A stretch of 64,000 nt of DNA from Anastatus disparis (lineage: Eukaryota > Arthropoda > Insecta > Hymenoptera > Eupelmidae), in NCBI GenBank assembly GCA_017163975.1, contig JAFFSR010000218.1:6079501-6143500 (forward strand). The letters run 5' to 3'. How positions within the stretch are numbered: position 1 is the stretch's first letter; each line of letters begins with the position of its first letter. The notes beneath the pieces are model-generated. The model was not told the origin of the DNA. It made no database searches and worked only from the letters and a program-made list of their open reading frames with translations. This document shows, in pieces, positions 35,838 through 47,939 of the stretch. The position numbers and the translations under genes were made by a program.

Positions 35838-37775
35838 ATGGATTGCGAAGAATTAAAACAATTACAAAAAGTTCTAAAAGTAGCAGCAGATCTTATGTCA
35901 GCTAAAGTCGAGCCAGAAAATTCAGTCGCATTTTTCGGTTATACAAAATCTGGAAAAAGTACTCTATTGAATTACATTATTAATAACGAGCTTGTTGGCA
36001 AAAAGACTGAAGAGTTTTTGCCAGTCTCTATAGTCAAGGGAAAAAGCTCATTGGGTCCAGAAATAGGAGAAAATGCTTCATCGAAAACAATATTTCCAAC
36101 TAGATGGGAGAGCCCCCAGAAACTTCCAGAATTAGGAATATGGGACTTGCCAGGATACGATGACAATAGAGGGTCCGTTCAAGACATATCCGGTGCGTAC
36201 TATATTTACGAAATTTTCAAAAAGGTTAAAAGTATGAAAATTGTTTTGGTTATCGATATAAATGATATTTTAAGCGATCGTATAAATTCTTTTATTGACT
36301 TGCTTCATTCAGTTGAAAGGATGTTGAACGGTAAAATGTCCGAATGTTTCTCTAATATTGTGGTTATATTTACCAAAGTTCCAAACATGATAGATGATGT
36401 TCCAGCAACTAAAGAACGTATTGGAAAAATAATGAATCATCAAGTATTATCATGCTCAGATATGGATATATCTGAAACTGTAAAAGAATATGTAAGATAT
36501 TTGATTAACAACCATGAATATATTGGGTTGTTCAAAGCAGCTGAATCGGAACGTATTACGAATGAAATCGAAGTGGATATTATAAAATCAATAAAAAATG
36601 CAAAGAGTATAGAAGAAAAAATATTGAAATCCGTTACGCCCAGCATATCAAGCAACTCAAAAAACGATCTCTTCTCGATTCGTCAACGTTTATATTCAAT
36701 TGAAGAATTTAATAAATTCCAGACTACCGTGAACAGCATATTCGATCGTGATTTAGAAAAGTTTGAGATGATTCAAGAAAACGAGATATCTAAAAATTTA
36801 TTGCACTCGACTCTCAATCAATTGATTGCGAAACAAAATGAATTGCAAAATGTTCTTGATTCCGATTCAAGTTTTCACGACAAGATTAAAATTTTCAAAA
36901 GAATGCTTCCTGAAATCAACAAAAAACACAACGTTGATAATTTACTTGAAATGGCGAACTTGATGAAATTCGTAGACTCTTTGTTGAACTTTAAACAAAG
37001 TGAATTCGTTGATACAAACTTAAAACGTGTACTTCATGAAATTGTATTGAAAATTAATAAGATTATTGTTGACATGAAATTAAAATTAAAGGAAATTGAT
37101 CGAAAGGAGCTTGAAGAACGTTTGGAAAAGACAAGAAAAGAACATTCGATAAGAATGAAAAATTCCGAAGAAAAATTGAAAGAGATTGAAGAAGAGCATA
37201 AATCGAATGAAAATAATCTCAAGGAACTTTTGAAGCAAGCCGAAATGGCAAAGGAAGCGTATTCAACTAAAACAAAGGATTTGGAAAAAAAATTAGCTGA
37301 TGTTCATGAAAAACTTGAACTGGGTGTAATCACTGAAAAGGAACTTAAAGAGAGTTTAAAAACAATAAACGAAAAATATGAGCAAGAATTAAAACAAATA
37401 AATAATAATATAGAAGAAAAAGAGAAAAACTGTATGTCAAAAGAAACGATACAAAAACAACTTGAGGAACACGAGAAGAGAATAAAAGATGATCAAATAA
37501 AAGAAAGAGAAGGTTTGGAAAAAATTTCACGAGAAACTGATGAAAACTTAAAACAAATTAACACTGCCCAAAGGGAAATTGAGGAATATAAGAATAAAGA
37601 AATGGAGGACCGACATTTACAAGCAATCAAAAAAATGGAAAATAAATTAGAAGAGATTAAGAAGCATAATAATACTAAAGAAGAAGAATTAGGAATTTTA
37701 GCTGAAGCTGGTAATATAGTAGATAAGGTAATTGATAAAACTACAAGCACGATTAAAGATTTGCTGGGATTTTGA
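35838..37775 (+). CDS. P-loop GTPase C with long coiled coil
   Basis: Single-exon CDS of 645 residues, ATG 64 nt after the acceptor at 35773. The N-terminus is closest to A (KQLQKVLKVAADLMSAKV; ELVGKKTEEFLPVSIV), while everything after about residue 190 is closest to B (NNHEYIGLFKAAESERITNE; the coiled coil). C therefore looks like an A/B mosaic. Motifs: GYTKSGKS 34-41, SKTIFPTRW, WDLPGYDDNRG, IFTKVP. The long coiled coil at about 290-600 ends in a tail (NIVDKVIDKTTSTIKDLLGF) different from B. Intact frame with no breaks. Confidence 0.87.
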   Translation: MDCEELKQLQKVLKVAADLMSAKVEPENSVAFFGYTKSGKSTLLNYIINNELVGKKTEEFLPVSIVKGKSSLGPEIGENASSKTIFPTRWESPQKLPELGIWDLPGYDDNRGSVQDISGAYYIYEIFKKVKSMKIVLVIDINDILSDRINSFIDLLHSVERMLNGKMSECFSNIVVIFTKVPNMIDDVPATKERIGKIMNHQVLSCSDMDISETVKEYVRYLINNHEYIGLFKAAESERITNEIEVDIIKSIKNAKSIEEKILKSVTPSISSNSKNDLFSIRQRLYSIEEFNKFQTTVNSIFDRDLEKFEMIQENEISKNLLHSTLNQLIAKQNELQNVLDSDSSFHDKIKIFKRMLPEINKKHNVDNLLEMANLMKFVDSLLNFKQSEFVDTNLKRVLHEIVLKINKIIVDMKLKLKEIDRKELEERLEKTRKEHSIRMKNSEEKLKEIEEEHKSNENNLKELLKQAEMAKEAYSTKTKDLEKKLADVHEKLELGVITEKELKESLKTINEKYEQELKQINNNIEEKEKNCMSKETIQKQLEEHEKRIKDDQIKEREGLEKISRETDENLKQINTAQREIEEYKNKEMEDRHLQAIKKMENKLEEIKKHNNTKEEELGILAEAGNIVDKVIDKTTSTIKDLLGF

Positions 37776-38678
37776 AAATTTTTATATCATTAAAAAAGAA
37801 AAGCTAAAACAAGACATATCATTGTTTAAATTAAAGTCGATATTATAAAATTTATAAAAATTGCAAATATAGTCAACGACCGATTAAGAAGTGCGGTGCG
37901 ATTGTGATAAGAATCTTTTTTTTTACAGAAAATATTTCTAAAAGATTGTTTCTAGTTTTATTTTTCCCAGGTTGATTTTCTCACGTTTGATTTAGAACCT
38001 TGTTGATTTATATCACCGATCGACGTTCGACCTGTACTGTTTTTTTCATATTGCACAAACTTTGCATAATTTCATTTCTTTTTTATTCTGATCGACATGC
38101 AAAAAAGGACATTTTTTGTAAATGTTGGATTTTATATGAGGTTTTTATCAACGTTTAAAATTTTTTCTTCAACATAGTTTTAATTATAAATTTCGTTAAC
38201 TGTGTAAACATTGCTAAGATAAATCATTTATTATTTTCATTAACGAAAGTATTTCTGATTATGCTTTTGTATGTATGCAAAATTATTATAATTAATATTC
38301 ATTCCTACGTGTGAAGTATACGAAATAAAAGTTAAAACCAGAAGAAATTATTTAGATTTCATTGAGAAATTTATACAGACTTTCTTAATTTATAATTTCT
38401 ACTGGAAAATGTTTAGATAAACAATTTTCTTGAAAATATTTAATAAAACCTAATTATAATCTATAAATTATAATATCTGTTATTAAAAGGTTGAAAAGAT
38501 GTAATATTGTACGTTTTATAAAAAAATTTGTATTGCTAATAAGACAGTCTTATACTAACTAATAGTACTGTGAAAATTTCAAAGTTAAAGTTTAGTTTTT
38601 CTCAAAATAGCTTAGCGTTTTGGCTTATTTGTTGTAACACATAATATAAATAATTTCGACTTTTATACCTTGATATTG

Positions 38679-39046
38679 TTAATTAGATGTAAAACGGATA
38701 CTACAACTGTACTCATAAATATTGACTATCTTTTTACTTTATTGTACAATTTTAAGAAAAGAAATGCATTAGGTTAAGATTATTTAGTTACATTTACAAA
38801 TAAATTCATTCTTAGTTTTTCAGAATTTTTGATTTTTTATTTAAAATCTAGAAATGTTAATATATAAGTATTAGAATCCGAAATTTTGAAAAACTAATGA
38901 ATGAATTTAATTGAAAATTTAACTGAATAATCTTCATAGTAAATACTACAGGCTAAAGCATTTCTTTTTCTTAAGTTTAGCAATAAAATGAAAAGATAGG
39001 CCAAATTCATGAGTACAGGTGTAGTGTCCGTTTCACATCCCCTTAA
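38679..39046. mobile_element. TTAA-flanked MITE (type B)
   Basis: The right end ATGAGTACAGGTGTAGTGTC continues into CGTTTCACATCCCC and TTAA; the left end, after TTAA, reads GATGTAAAACGGATACTACA and then ACTGTACTCAT, the diverged inverse. The TTAA target suggests piggyBac-type mobilisation. The left half of a second copy is at 47421. Confidence 0.75.
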
Positions 39047-39469
39047 TTAAATAACTTTCTGAACAGCGATTTATTTTTTCATTCTCCACATCATGTAAGA
39101 ATAAATAAATTGTTTTTGTAATTCTGTAAATTTAGAGGTTGTAATACCGACGCAGAAATCTGTTTTACCCTTCTGTTATCCCATATCGGCGCTTATTCCA
39201 ACGTATCATTGAATAAACATCGACGACATGTGTAAATAGCCATTGACAGTGAACTGCGGTGTTTGCAATAAAATAAACTTCAATGTCAAAGTATCAATAG
39301 CATGAAAAACTTATAAATTTTTTAAATATTTTCGCTTTTAGTGCGAAGCTGTTTACACATCACAAATTTAATAAATGATAAAATGATAAAATAAAGAATT
39401 ATAATAAAATTGTTACAATTTAATAGTTCATTGTTTTGGATGACTTAAAGTTGTCTTAATTGTTCAGTT

Positions 39470-39660
39470 TGTAAAAATTTTGCTGAGCAAAGAAAAGTTT
39501 TTAAGAAAATACTTTTATTAAGTGTAATACGCTTGTTTAAATTAATTACATTATAAGATATTTATGGAATATATTTAAAGACTTGTCGTTTCATGCATTT
39601 ATATTATAAATATATTTTGTACAACATAATAAAAAAAGATTTGAAATAACTGTGTTATTC
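39470..39660. repeat. Relic copy of the 3' flank of GTPase A
   Basis: The order of words GCTGAGCAAAGAAAA, TTTTTATTAA, AAATTAATTACA, AGAATATATTTAA-like and AAAAGATTTGAAAT parallels 27095-27245 downstream of copy A. No GTPase coding sequence lies immediately upstream, since C ends at 37775 with its own B-type flank. Confidence 0.5.
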
Positions 39661-39914
39661 AAACAGAGATCCTTTCTCAGATCATGACGTAATCTGCTAT
39701 ATTCTTTATTTTTCGAAAAATAATTTTTATTCAGCTTGAATTATATAAAAAAAAAACAAAATTTTCATCACTTTAATAGTCGGAAAAGTCGATCAGATAT
39801 TGAAAATTTAATTACGATTATTTTGATATTTAATCAAATTGAAATAGCACTTGTGAATTCAAGCATATTTTCACAATTGAACGGAAGATGGCACGTTATA
39901 CGTGCTTTCATGCA

Positions 39915-40788
39915 TAGGGTAAGTGTGCCAGTTATCGTTGCCCCCCCGACTACCGTGCTCCTTCGATATTTTAATGCATTAATATAGGTTTAAGCCTTAA
40001 TCAATAATACAAAAAAATTTTTTTAATATTTTTGAAGTATAATTTAACTATTAGAAAAATAAAAATTTAATTTATCGACATTTTATATTGTATAAATAAT
40101 GTTTGAAATTTTTGTAACGTGATTTATGCATTTTTAGTGCGCGCGTTATCAAAAAGCTTAAGGATTGCATGTTTAATTCAATCATTTAAAGTATTAAAAA
40201 ATGTATATTAATAATATGTATATGCATTTTACTATAACAAAATACTTACAAATTTCGAAAAAACTCACAATTTGCGTTTTTAAATTATTTTTTATTATTT
40301 ATTTATAAAATATAGTAACTGGAACAGATTTAAGCATATGATTCAATTATCGTGCACGATAACTAAACCAATTTTTTGGTATAATCTTAGTTATCGTGCC
40401 CTCTAACATGTGAGCATCGAAGAAAACATAACCTCAAAAAAAGATAAATCGACGAAAAATGCACGGTGTTCGACGCTCGATATTTGGTCGAGGGCTTGCT
40501 TACTGACAAAACGCATTTAGTTGGGGGCGCGGAAACTGACACACGGTATATAGAAATCTGAAAATTGAACAACACGGTATTTGACGCATGCATCAATTCT
40601 TATATTTTTAATAATATTTCAAATATTTTTCTATACATAATTAATCAATCATGCTTATTAAATAAAAGATGCTTCAACGTTTATAACTGATATCAATAGT
40701 TATCGAGCATTAATAGAAAAATCTGTTTAATTTGATAAAATCTGTAAGAGGTTACGTTAAACCCACGGTAACTGGCACATTTACCCTA
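39915..40788. mobile_element. TGGCAC-ended MITE, copy 1
   Basis: Left end TAGGGTAAGTGTGCCAGTTA; right end GTAACTGGCACATTTACCCT, an imperfect inverted match, flanked by TA-rich sequence. A related copy with the same GGTTACGTTAAAC word near its right end is at 60579-61800. Confidence 0.72.
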
Positions 40789-42111
40789 TATTTAATACTA
40801 GCGTAATCGCTGTATAACATTATTGTATTAAATGCCAATAAAAACTACTATAACTAACTAACATATATTTAATATCTGTATTATTAAGTTATCAATGTAA
40901 TAACTAATGTTCTGGCGTGAAATATTGTAAATGATATTAAAAAAATGTTTGAAATGTATTTGGTTCAATTTTTAATTCACATTTTTATGAGAAGTTATTC
41001 ACGCTTAACGTAAAACCAAAATTGAAAAAAAAAGTCATGAAAAATAAATTTATCATAGTAAACATTGCAACGTTTGCATTCATAAATTAGAATTTGTATG
41101 TGTTCAAACGATTCATGAATTTTTTTTTGTTCCAATGGGACCAAAGCTAAAAATTTATAGACAAAGTGTAATTAAATTAAAAATTAAATATGTTGGTAAT
41201 TTTGTGAACATTCAAAATGTTTACATTAATTAAAATTAATAAAATATTGATAAAGTTATTAATAAATGAAATTCATAAAATAATATTAAATTCAATTTTA
41301 ATTTTAAATATTATAATAAATATTATTTTAAATTTTCAAAGTAATGTAAAATAATATTTATAAACTTTTTGTGAATCCAATTGAGAGGCATTAAAGTATA
41401 CACGTATATTTCAGAAATATTGTATCATGTAAAAAAAATACTGTAATGTTCAATTAACTTAATAAATGTGCAAAGAATAAATATATTTTATTGTATATTG
41501 TTTCAAGAAATAAAAATAATAATAATTAAATATTAGGAATAAATTTAATTATAATTTGATATAATTAATGCAGATATTTTCAAAATTTATATGGCTATAG
41601 AAACAATTAAGATTAAACAAATTTAATATTCTACATAAAAAGTAACTTTTAAATGCGCAAAATTTTATCTACTGAACGTAATTTTTTTCTGTCTGACAAG
41701 ACTGTCTTTTGTATTTTATCTACAGTAGATAAAATTTAAAAGAAATATATGTCATTTGGTAGCTGCCAACTTAATATGCTCTCAAATTATGATTTCTTTA
41801 CTTTATCTCAGTATTAATAAAATTTTTATGGTTGGTACTATTGATGAAGAAGATATGTTATTATTCATTGGAAACGCAACTTTACAATATACTTTATTGG
41901 ACAAAAATTTTAAAAGTTGTGAAAAAATTAACGTTCAATGAAAAAGTAGTAAAAATTTTCAAAAGTTACTTTACATTATATAACAGCATTATTAAAAATT
42001 AATTTTAAGAATTCAGTTGACAGTTTTATTCCTTTCAACCGATGTAACATAGATCTATACAAGTATTCTATAGTTTTTTTATTCACGCGTGTAAACACCG
42101 CTTGAGGTATC

Positions 42112-42362
42112 ATAAAATCCGGGTAATTTTAAGCGATATATTTTATTATTTTAGACGAAGTAGCCGGCGTGGTCCTGAACATTTTCGCTCAAGACACCGT
42201 AGAAGAATCTCACGGCAATAATTTTACTTTTCAATTAATAAATTTACTATTTTATATTTTACGTATAAAATTAATAATTAATTATTAATCTGTTTTGACA
42301 AGATTGAAGTTTGTATTTTGGTTTGAATTATTTGCAAATATACGCCGGCGTTTTGATAATTG
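42112..42362 (+). promoter_or_regulatory. Conserved box and non-coding 5' exon of GTPase D
   Basis: ATAAAATCCGGGTAATTTTA at 42112, followed by the conserved GAAGTAGCCGGCGTGGTCCT and an exon ending GTTTTGATAATTG at the GTAAGTAC donor (42363). The acceptor ends at 45491 (ttgtttttcag). The intron is 3.1 kb against about 1.2 kb in C, E and F, because it carries a 1.2-kb foldback element and a B-type segment. Confidence 0.65.
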
Positions 42363-43577
42363 GTAAGTACTTATATATTAAATAAAAAATTTATCCAAAA
42401 CACGAAATGATGGTTTAATTTTATTTGCATTATAATAATGTTTCTGTTGAAAATTAAAAATTAATTCTAGAATAGCGAGAAAAAAAAATTTTTTTTGCAT
42501 GATGATCTTAATGTTAAATTGAATAGTTCTGATAATAATCAATTTATTATAATTTTTATTTAATCATTTTTCAAATCAAAAACTAATTTTAAAACTTGTT
42601 ATTATTAAGTAGTATATTTGTACTTTGAATATTTGAAATAACAAATGAATAAGGAGTGTCGAAAAAATTTTTATTTGAATAATTTCAATTAACAACAAAA
42701 ATGGTTAAAAAATGAATTTTGAACTTAAATAACCAGATAAAACGAGTAATATCATGTTCAATAAAATCAAAATCTTTTTTTTTAAATTTCAATATTTTTT
42801 GCCCGGCTTTGCATACTTTATCTATTCGCTGACTACGACATTATGTGCTAAAGATAGAGGGGAGAAAGCAAGGTCAAGAATGACAAAAAAGAAAGATATC
42901 GTTATTAGAGGATATATGAATGCGATTCATGCAAAGAGTGCGAGCGATTCTTTTATGATTTTATTAAAAAATTCAATTCTTTGGATTCATTTAAAACTAA
43001 CTTTATAGAATTTTATTTAAGCAACAATATTAAATAGCAATTTCATTTTTTTTACAGAAATGGAAAATCTAAAAATAAGTTTTACGAAAATTTTTAATTA
43101 TAACCATTACAAGAGAAACATCTATCGGTATAAACATTAATAATTTTATGGAGAGTTAAAAGTGCTCTATACATACAGTTAATCGTCGACGGTGGAAAAG
43201 CGCCAAATTTAAGCTTTGCTTTAGCTTTTCAGGCAAACACAACACTATATATTTCATGTTATTAATTTGAGGCTGCATAAAATTTTTTAATTTACAAAAA
43301 TTCTATTGTAATATTCATTATTAAGTACTTTTAAATAAAGATATATTAAAATGATATAAAATAAAGAGTTGGTATATAGATAAATAAAAATATAAATATA
43401 AAATAAGTTAAAAAAAAAAAGACTTTTATGAAAAAATCAAAAAGTAAGTTCAATTATTCGAACGTATAATTATATTATAAATTATCTTTCAGGATAATGC
43501 CTAATAATATTTAATTAATATTTTAAATAAAAGCGTGGAGAATGTAATTATTAACTCACTAGGAGAGTAATTTATTT

Positions 43578-44730
43578 AAAAAAATCATTATTTATAATAT
43601 TGAATATTACTCCCCTTTGGGAGCTTCCAAGTTCATTCTGCAAAATCCTAGTAAAAGTTGACATTAAATCCTTTTGATTAAAAAAAAACGTTAAAAAAGC
43701 TTAACCCATTTAAAAGTTATGGGGAAATAAAAATTGTTATAATAATACTTTTCGTACCTAGGCCGTAAAGTTTTACGGCCGAGGTACTAACAATATTTTT
43801 CGATATAGTATCTGTAAAGTTCAACATAATATTGATTTTATAAATTATCGATGATTAAAATGTGAACGATTAAAAGTTGATTATTATAAGAATTTCATAC
43901 AACTTTTTTCAATATTTGGGAAAGTACGGGGAGGAGGGACGGGGTCCAGGGGCGGAGGGCAAAGCCCCCGCCGGGGGGGTTCGAAGGACAGCGCCCCCCC
44001 GCTTCCAAAAAAATTAAATAATAATTCTTAAAATAAAAAAATTCATTTAACGAAAATAATTAAAATAAAATTCCATGTAAATATTTTCACTATTCAAATA
44101 AATCTAATTACTCGAAAAACTTGAGTCACTGGAGCAATTTGAGTAATTCAAGCAACTCGCTTCGGTTGGGCAACTTGACTCATTTGTGCAACTTCCCTTA
44201 TTTAAGCAACTTAAGCCTAATTTGAAGTAGTGGGACAGTAGTACAATATTATACAAAAAATTCAAGATTCTTAATATTTACAAAAACAATTAGCTGTTGC
44301 AGTCTATTAATAAAATAATTATTAAATTATAATTTTAAAAAAAGGGAAAAAAAATTTTTTTATAAAGTAATTTTATGTACAAGTGTCCGTAAAGTTGAAA
44401 AAAAAAATTTACGTACAAGCGTCCATGAAGTAGCACTTTACGGCCCAAAAACAGTCCGTAAAGTTGAACTTTACGGATACTCTATCGAAAAAATTATTAT
44501 AAAATTTAGCACAAAATTAAACTTAAATTTTCATAAAATTATTGTGCTGAATTTTTTTCATGTTTTTCATTTTGCTATAACTTTTGAATGGGTCGAGCTT
44601 TTTGAACACGCTTTTTTGTAATCAAAAGGGTTTAATCTCAACTTTTACTAGAATTTTGCAGAATGAACTTGGAAGCTCCCATTGGGGAGTAATATTCAAT
44701 ATTATAAACAATGATTTTTCAATGAAATTG
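43578..44730. mobile_element. 1.15-kb foldback element with GC-rich core
   Basis: The ~150-nt arms are inverted copies: left CTTTGGGAGCTTCCAAGTTC against right GAACTTGGAAGCTCCCATTG, continuing through TTTTACTAG and AATCAAAAGG words. Inside are shorter palindromes: GTACCTAGGCCGTAAAG facing TTTACGGCCGAGGTAC near 43.77 kb, and CCGTAAAG/CTTTACGG words near 44.45 kb. A run of GC-rich sequence sits at 43926-44006. The ORF at 44584 derives from the right arm. It lies in the intron of GTPase D. Confidence 0.8.
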
Positions 44731-45542
44731 AACAAAATAGCTCATAATCTTGGAATGATCAAGCGTTAGACCGAATGCTCGCGGTTTATTTCATCATTTT
44801 ATGTATAAAAACATATTAGCAAGTTACAGCAAGATCCTTGACCCAAACAAGGGGTCCTTTCCTAGTCAGACATGATTCTGAAAGATTACTTATAATGTAA
44901 TTACACATTTGAATTATTGGACTTAAACATGGATACAATGAGAGCAGCTATTATGAATGGCGGTACAAAGAAAGAAGGACGAATACAATCAGAGAATATG
45001 CAGATATTTGTATTCACATTCTACTGCTAAATTTGTAAATCAATTTATTTGACATCATTAAAAAAAAAACAGTTTGAATAATTTGAAAACCATTTTTTAT
45101 AAGAAAATTATAAATGGATGTATTTGAAAATTTGATCAATCATTGTTTTTTTCGCAAATAATCTTTACTCTAACACAATTAAAAAATTAAGCAAATAAAA
45201 ATAATATAAAATCAATATTTTATATAAAATGTACTTCATGGATTGTAAATACATTTTTATATATTCAATGATAATTTGATAAATAATAAAAGCACTTCTT
45301 TCCATACGAAACTTAATTGAATAAAAATTTTTGCTTTTGCCTCTGATAATATTCAAACACACATACATTGATATCAAAACTTTTTGTTAAACACTTTTGA
45401 TGCATGCGAATATATAAAAAATATGAGAACTTTTTTTATCGGAAAACTTTTTTTTAAACTAATTGTCGTTGTTTAATTTATTGTTTTTCAGATACTTGAA
45501 ATTTGATCAAAAGGAAAAACCGACGAAACTTATAGCTTAAAA

Positions 45543-47042
45543 ATGGATACTACAGATTTAATAATATTGCAAAAAAATCTTCAAGCAGCGTCAGCTCATA
45601 TGACGATTCAAGTCAGACCAGAGAATGCAGTTATTTTTTTTGGCTACACGAAATCTGGAAAAAGTTCTCTAGTGAATTATATCATTGATAACCAACTTAT
45701 CGGCGAAAGAACCGATGATTTGATGCCGATCTCTATCAATCGAATAAATCATTTATTTGGTCCTGAAATAGGATTGGATGCCACATCGAAAACAATAATT
45801 CCAAGTAGATGGGAGAGTCCGGGAAAACTTCCAGGATTGGCATTATGGGATTCACCAGGATACGATGATAATAGAGGCGCAGTTCAAGATATAACCGGTG
45901 CCTATTATATTTACGAAATTTTCAAGAATGTTAAAACTATAAAAATCGTTTTGATCGTTGATGTAAATGACGTTACGAACAACCGTATAAACTCATTTAT
46001 CGACCTGCTTCATTCAGTTGAAGGTTTGTTAGATGGTAAAATGCGCGAGAGTTTTTCTAGTATCGTGGTAATATTTACAAAAGTCCCAGATACGATAAAT
46101 GATAATCCAGCAAATAAAGACTTAATAGTCAGATTACTGCATCGGCAATTGTTATCATGCTCCAATATGAAAATATCTGAAGCAGTAAAAGAATATGTAC
46201 AATATTTAATTAAAAATCCCAAAAATATTGGATTATTTAAAAAGGTTAAAGCAGGTCGCGTTACTAATGAAATTGAAGTAGATGTTACGAATTCTATAAG
46301 AAATGCAACCAGTATGGGAGATGCAGTTCTGAAATCTGTAAAGCCAAGTATAGCAGACAAATCGAAAGTTGCTCTTTTCAAAATTCGTCATAAACTATAC
46401 TCTATTGAAGAATTTAATAAATTTCAGAAAACTTTAAACGACATCTTTGATCATGCTGTGGAGGAATTTGCAAGAGTTCGAGATAATGAAATATCAAAAG
46501 AAAAATTAAATGCAACGAAATATCAATTGATTGCTCAACTGGAACAATTAAAGAGTCTTCTTGATTCAGATTTTGGTTTTCATAAAAAAGTCAGTATCCT
46601 TAAAAACATTGTTCCTCACATCGAAAATAAATTTGATGTCGATAAGTTACTTGAAATGACGAAACTAATGGAATTTGTAGATGCTTTGTTAAATTTTAAA
46701 GAAAGTCAACAAATCAATGTAAATTTACAATTTATTCTTCGTCAAGTAGTGACAAAAATCGATAAGATTATAATAGATATAAAGTTTAAATTGCAAGAAA
46801 TTGACCAAAAAGAATTGGAAGAACATACGGAAAGATTAAAGGAAAATCATTTAGAAACCATGAAAAAATTAGAAAAAAATTTGGAAGAAATAAAAGAACA
46901 TAATAAAGCTAAGGAAAAGGAACTAAGATTATTTGCTAAAGTCGGTGATTGGTGTGATCAAAAAATAGATGACGTTGTCAATTTCACAACAGATTGCGTT
47001 ACGAAAGCTGCTAATGCAGTCTCTAAATTTCTTCCCTGGTAG
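45543..47042 (+). CDS. P-loop GTPase D, short coiled-coil type
   Basis: Single-exon CDS of 499 residues; ATG 51 nt after the acceptor at 45491. Walker A GYTKSGKSS at 34-42, SKTIIPSRW, WDSPGYDDNRG (G3, DSPG at 103-106), IFTKVP with no G4 Asp. The coiled coil is short (about 300-460) and is followed by a tail of about 40 residues ending KAANAVSKFLPW. Almost identical to E over the CDS and about 380 nt of 3' flank, with differences such as NQLIGERTDD against NELIGEKPDD, while its intron is quite different. D, E and F form a subfamily distinct from A-C. Confidence 0.87.
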   Translation: MDTTDLIILQKNLQAASAHMTIQVRPENAVIFFGYTKSGKSSLVNYIIDNQLIGERTDDLMPISINRINHLFGPEIGLDATSKTIIPSRWESPGKLPGLALWDSPGYDDNRGAVQDITGAYYIYEIFKNVKTIKIVLIVDVNDVTNNRINSFIDLLHSVEGLLDGKMRESFSSIVVIFTKVPDTINDNPANKDLIVRLLHRQLLSCSNMKISEAVKEYVQYLIKNPKNIGLFKKVKAGRVTNEIEVDVTNSIRNATSMGDAVLKSVKPSIADKSKVALFKIRHKLYSIEEFNKFQKTLNDIFDHAVEEFARVRDNEISKEKLNATKYQLIAQLEQLKSLLDSDFGFHKKVSILKNIVPHIENKFDVDKLLEMTKLMEFVDALLNFKESQQINVNLQFILRQVVTKIDKIIIDIKFKLQEIDQKELEEHTERLKENHLETMKKLEKNLEEIKEHNKAKEKELRLFAKVGDWCDQKIDDVVNFTTDCVTKAANAVSKFLPW

Positions 47043-47420
47043 AATGTAACTCCATTTTCAGGCTATTTCTTAGCTATCTAACTTGTGCATATGCTAGAAA
47101 CAAAACCTATTTTAGTTGCAAGTTCTTATTTTTCTCATACTTTACCGGCATTTATTTGATATAAGATTCTTAGATAGTTAAAAGCTATCAATCGAATATT
47201 TAACTTGGTTATTAGATGGAAAATTGTACTATGTAAAATTGTATATGGTCATTTTTGTATTTAAAAAAAATATTATTGTTACGATTATTTCAAGTCAATA
47301 ACTTCGACACTTGTGTATAATTACGAATTCTATTCAAACTTGGATTATAATCGCATCAAGGTTCAAATTTTTTTTCAAACAATGTTCACGAACTCGTATA
47401 ACATTACTCATTTTATTTAA

Positions 47421-47939
47421 GGGGATGTAAAATGGACACTGCACCTGTACTCATAAATATTCACTATCTTTACATTTTATTGCAAAATTTTCAATAAAAA
47501 TATGCATTAGATTGTAGTATGTACCATAAAGATTATTCGGTTAAATTTTTAAATAAATTCATTCATTAGTTATTGAGAATTTTGGGTTCCAAACTTATTT
47601 ATTAAAATTTTTCAATTTTGTACAGGAATCCAAATGTCTTAAAAACTAATTAATGAATTTATTTGAAAATTTATCTAAATAATCATCACAGTACATACTA
47701 CAAGCTAATGCATTTCTTTTCTGGAAATTCAGCAATAAAATGGAAAGGAGTTTCCTCTAGTAATCCAAAGAATTTTAAGCATTGGATGAGGTTTTCTAAA
47801 ATTATTCTTGGGTCAAAGTCTTATATTTATTATATATTTAAGGTAAAAAACAAGATTTATTAATTAATATCATTAGAAAAAAAATTATGACTACATTTAA
47901 ATTTGATTTTTTTTCAGACTTAATCTCAGTCCTGATACC
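47421..47939. mobile_element. Chimeric MITE: left half type B, right half type A
   Basis: After TTAA (47417-47420) the left end GGGGATGTAAAATGGACACT matches MITE type B (38.68 kb). From about 47752 the sequence is the right arm of MITE type A (52.96 kb onward), ending CTCAGTCCTGATACC at TTAA (47940-47943). Type B's right terminal repeat and type A's left arm are missing. Confidence 0.7.

Larger units (their letters stand above)
37776..42111. other. Spacer between GTPases C and D with repeats
   Basis: Contains the 3' flank of C, a TTAA-flanked MITE at 38679-39046, a relic of an A-type 3' flank at 39470-39660, a TGGCAC-ended MITE at 39915-40788, and from 41.03 kb the 5' flank of D matching that of C. 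ORFs at 39736 and 40387 lie in or beside repeats and are not credible genes. Confidence 0.5.

Noticed and set aside
41756..41941. 61-residue ORF in the D upstream flank
   Set aside because: The corresponding segments before C, E and F do not keep the frame, so the conservation is non-coding.
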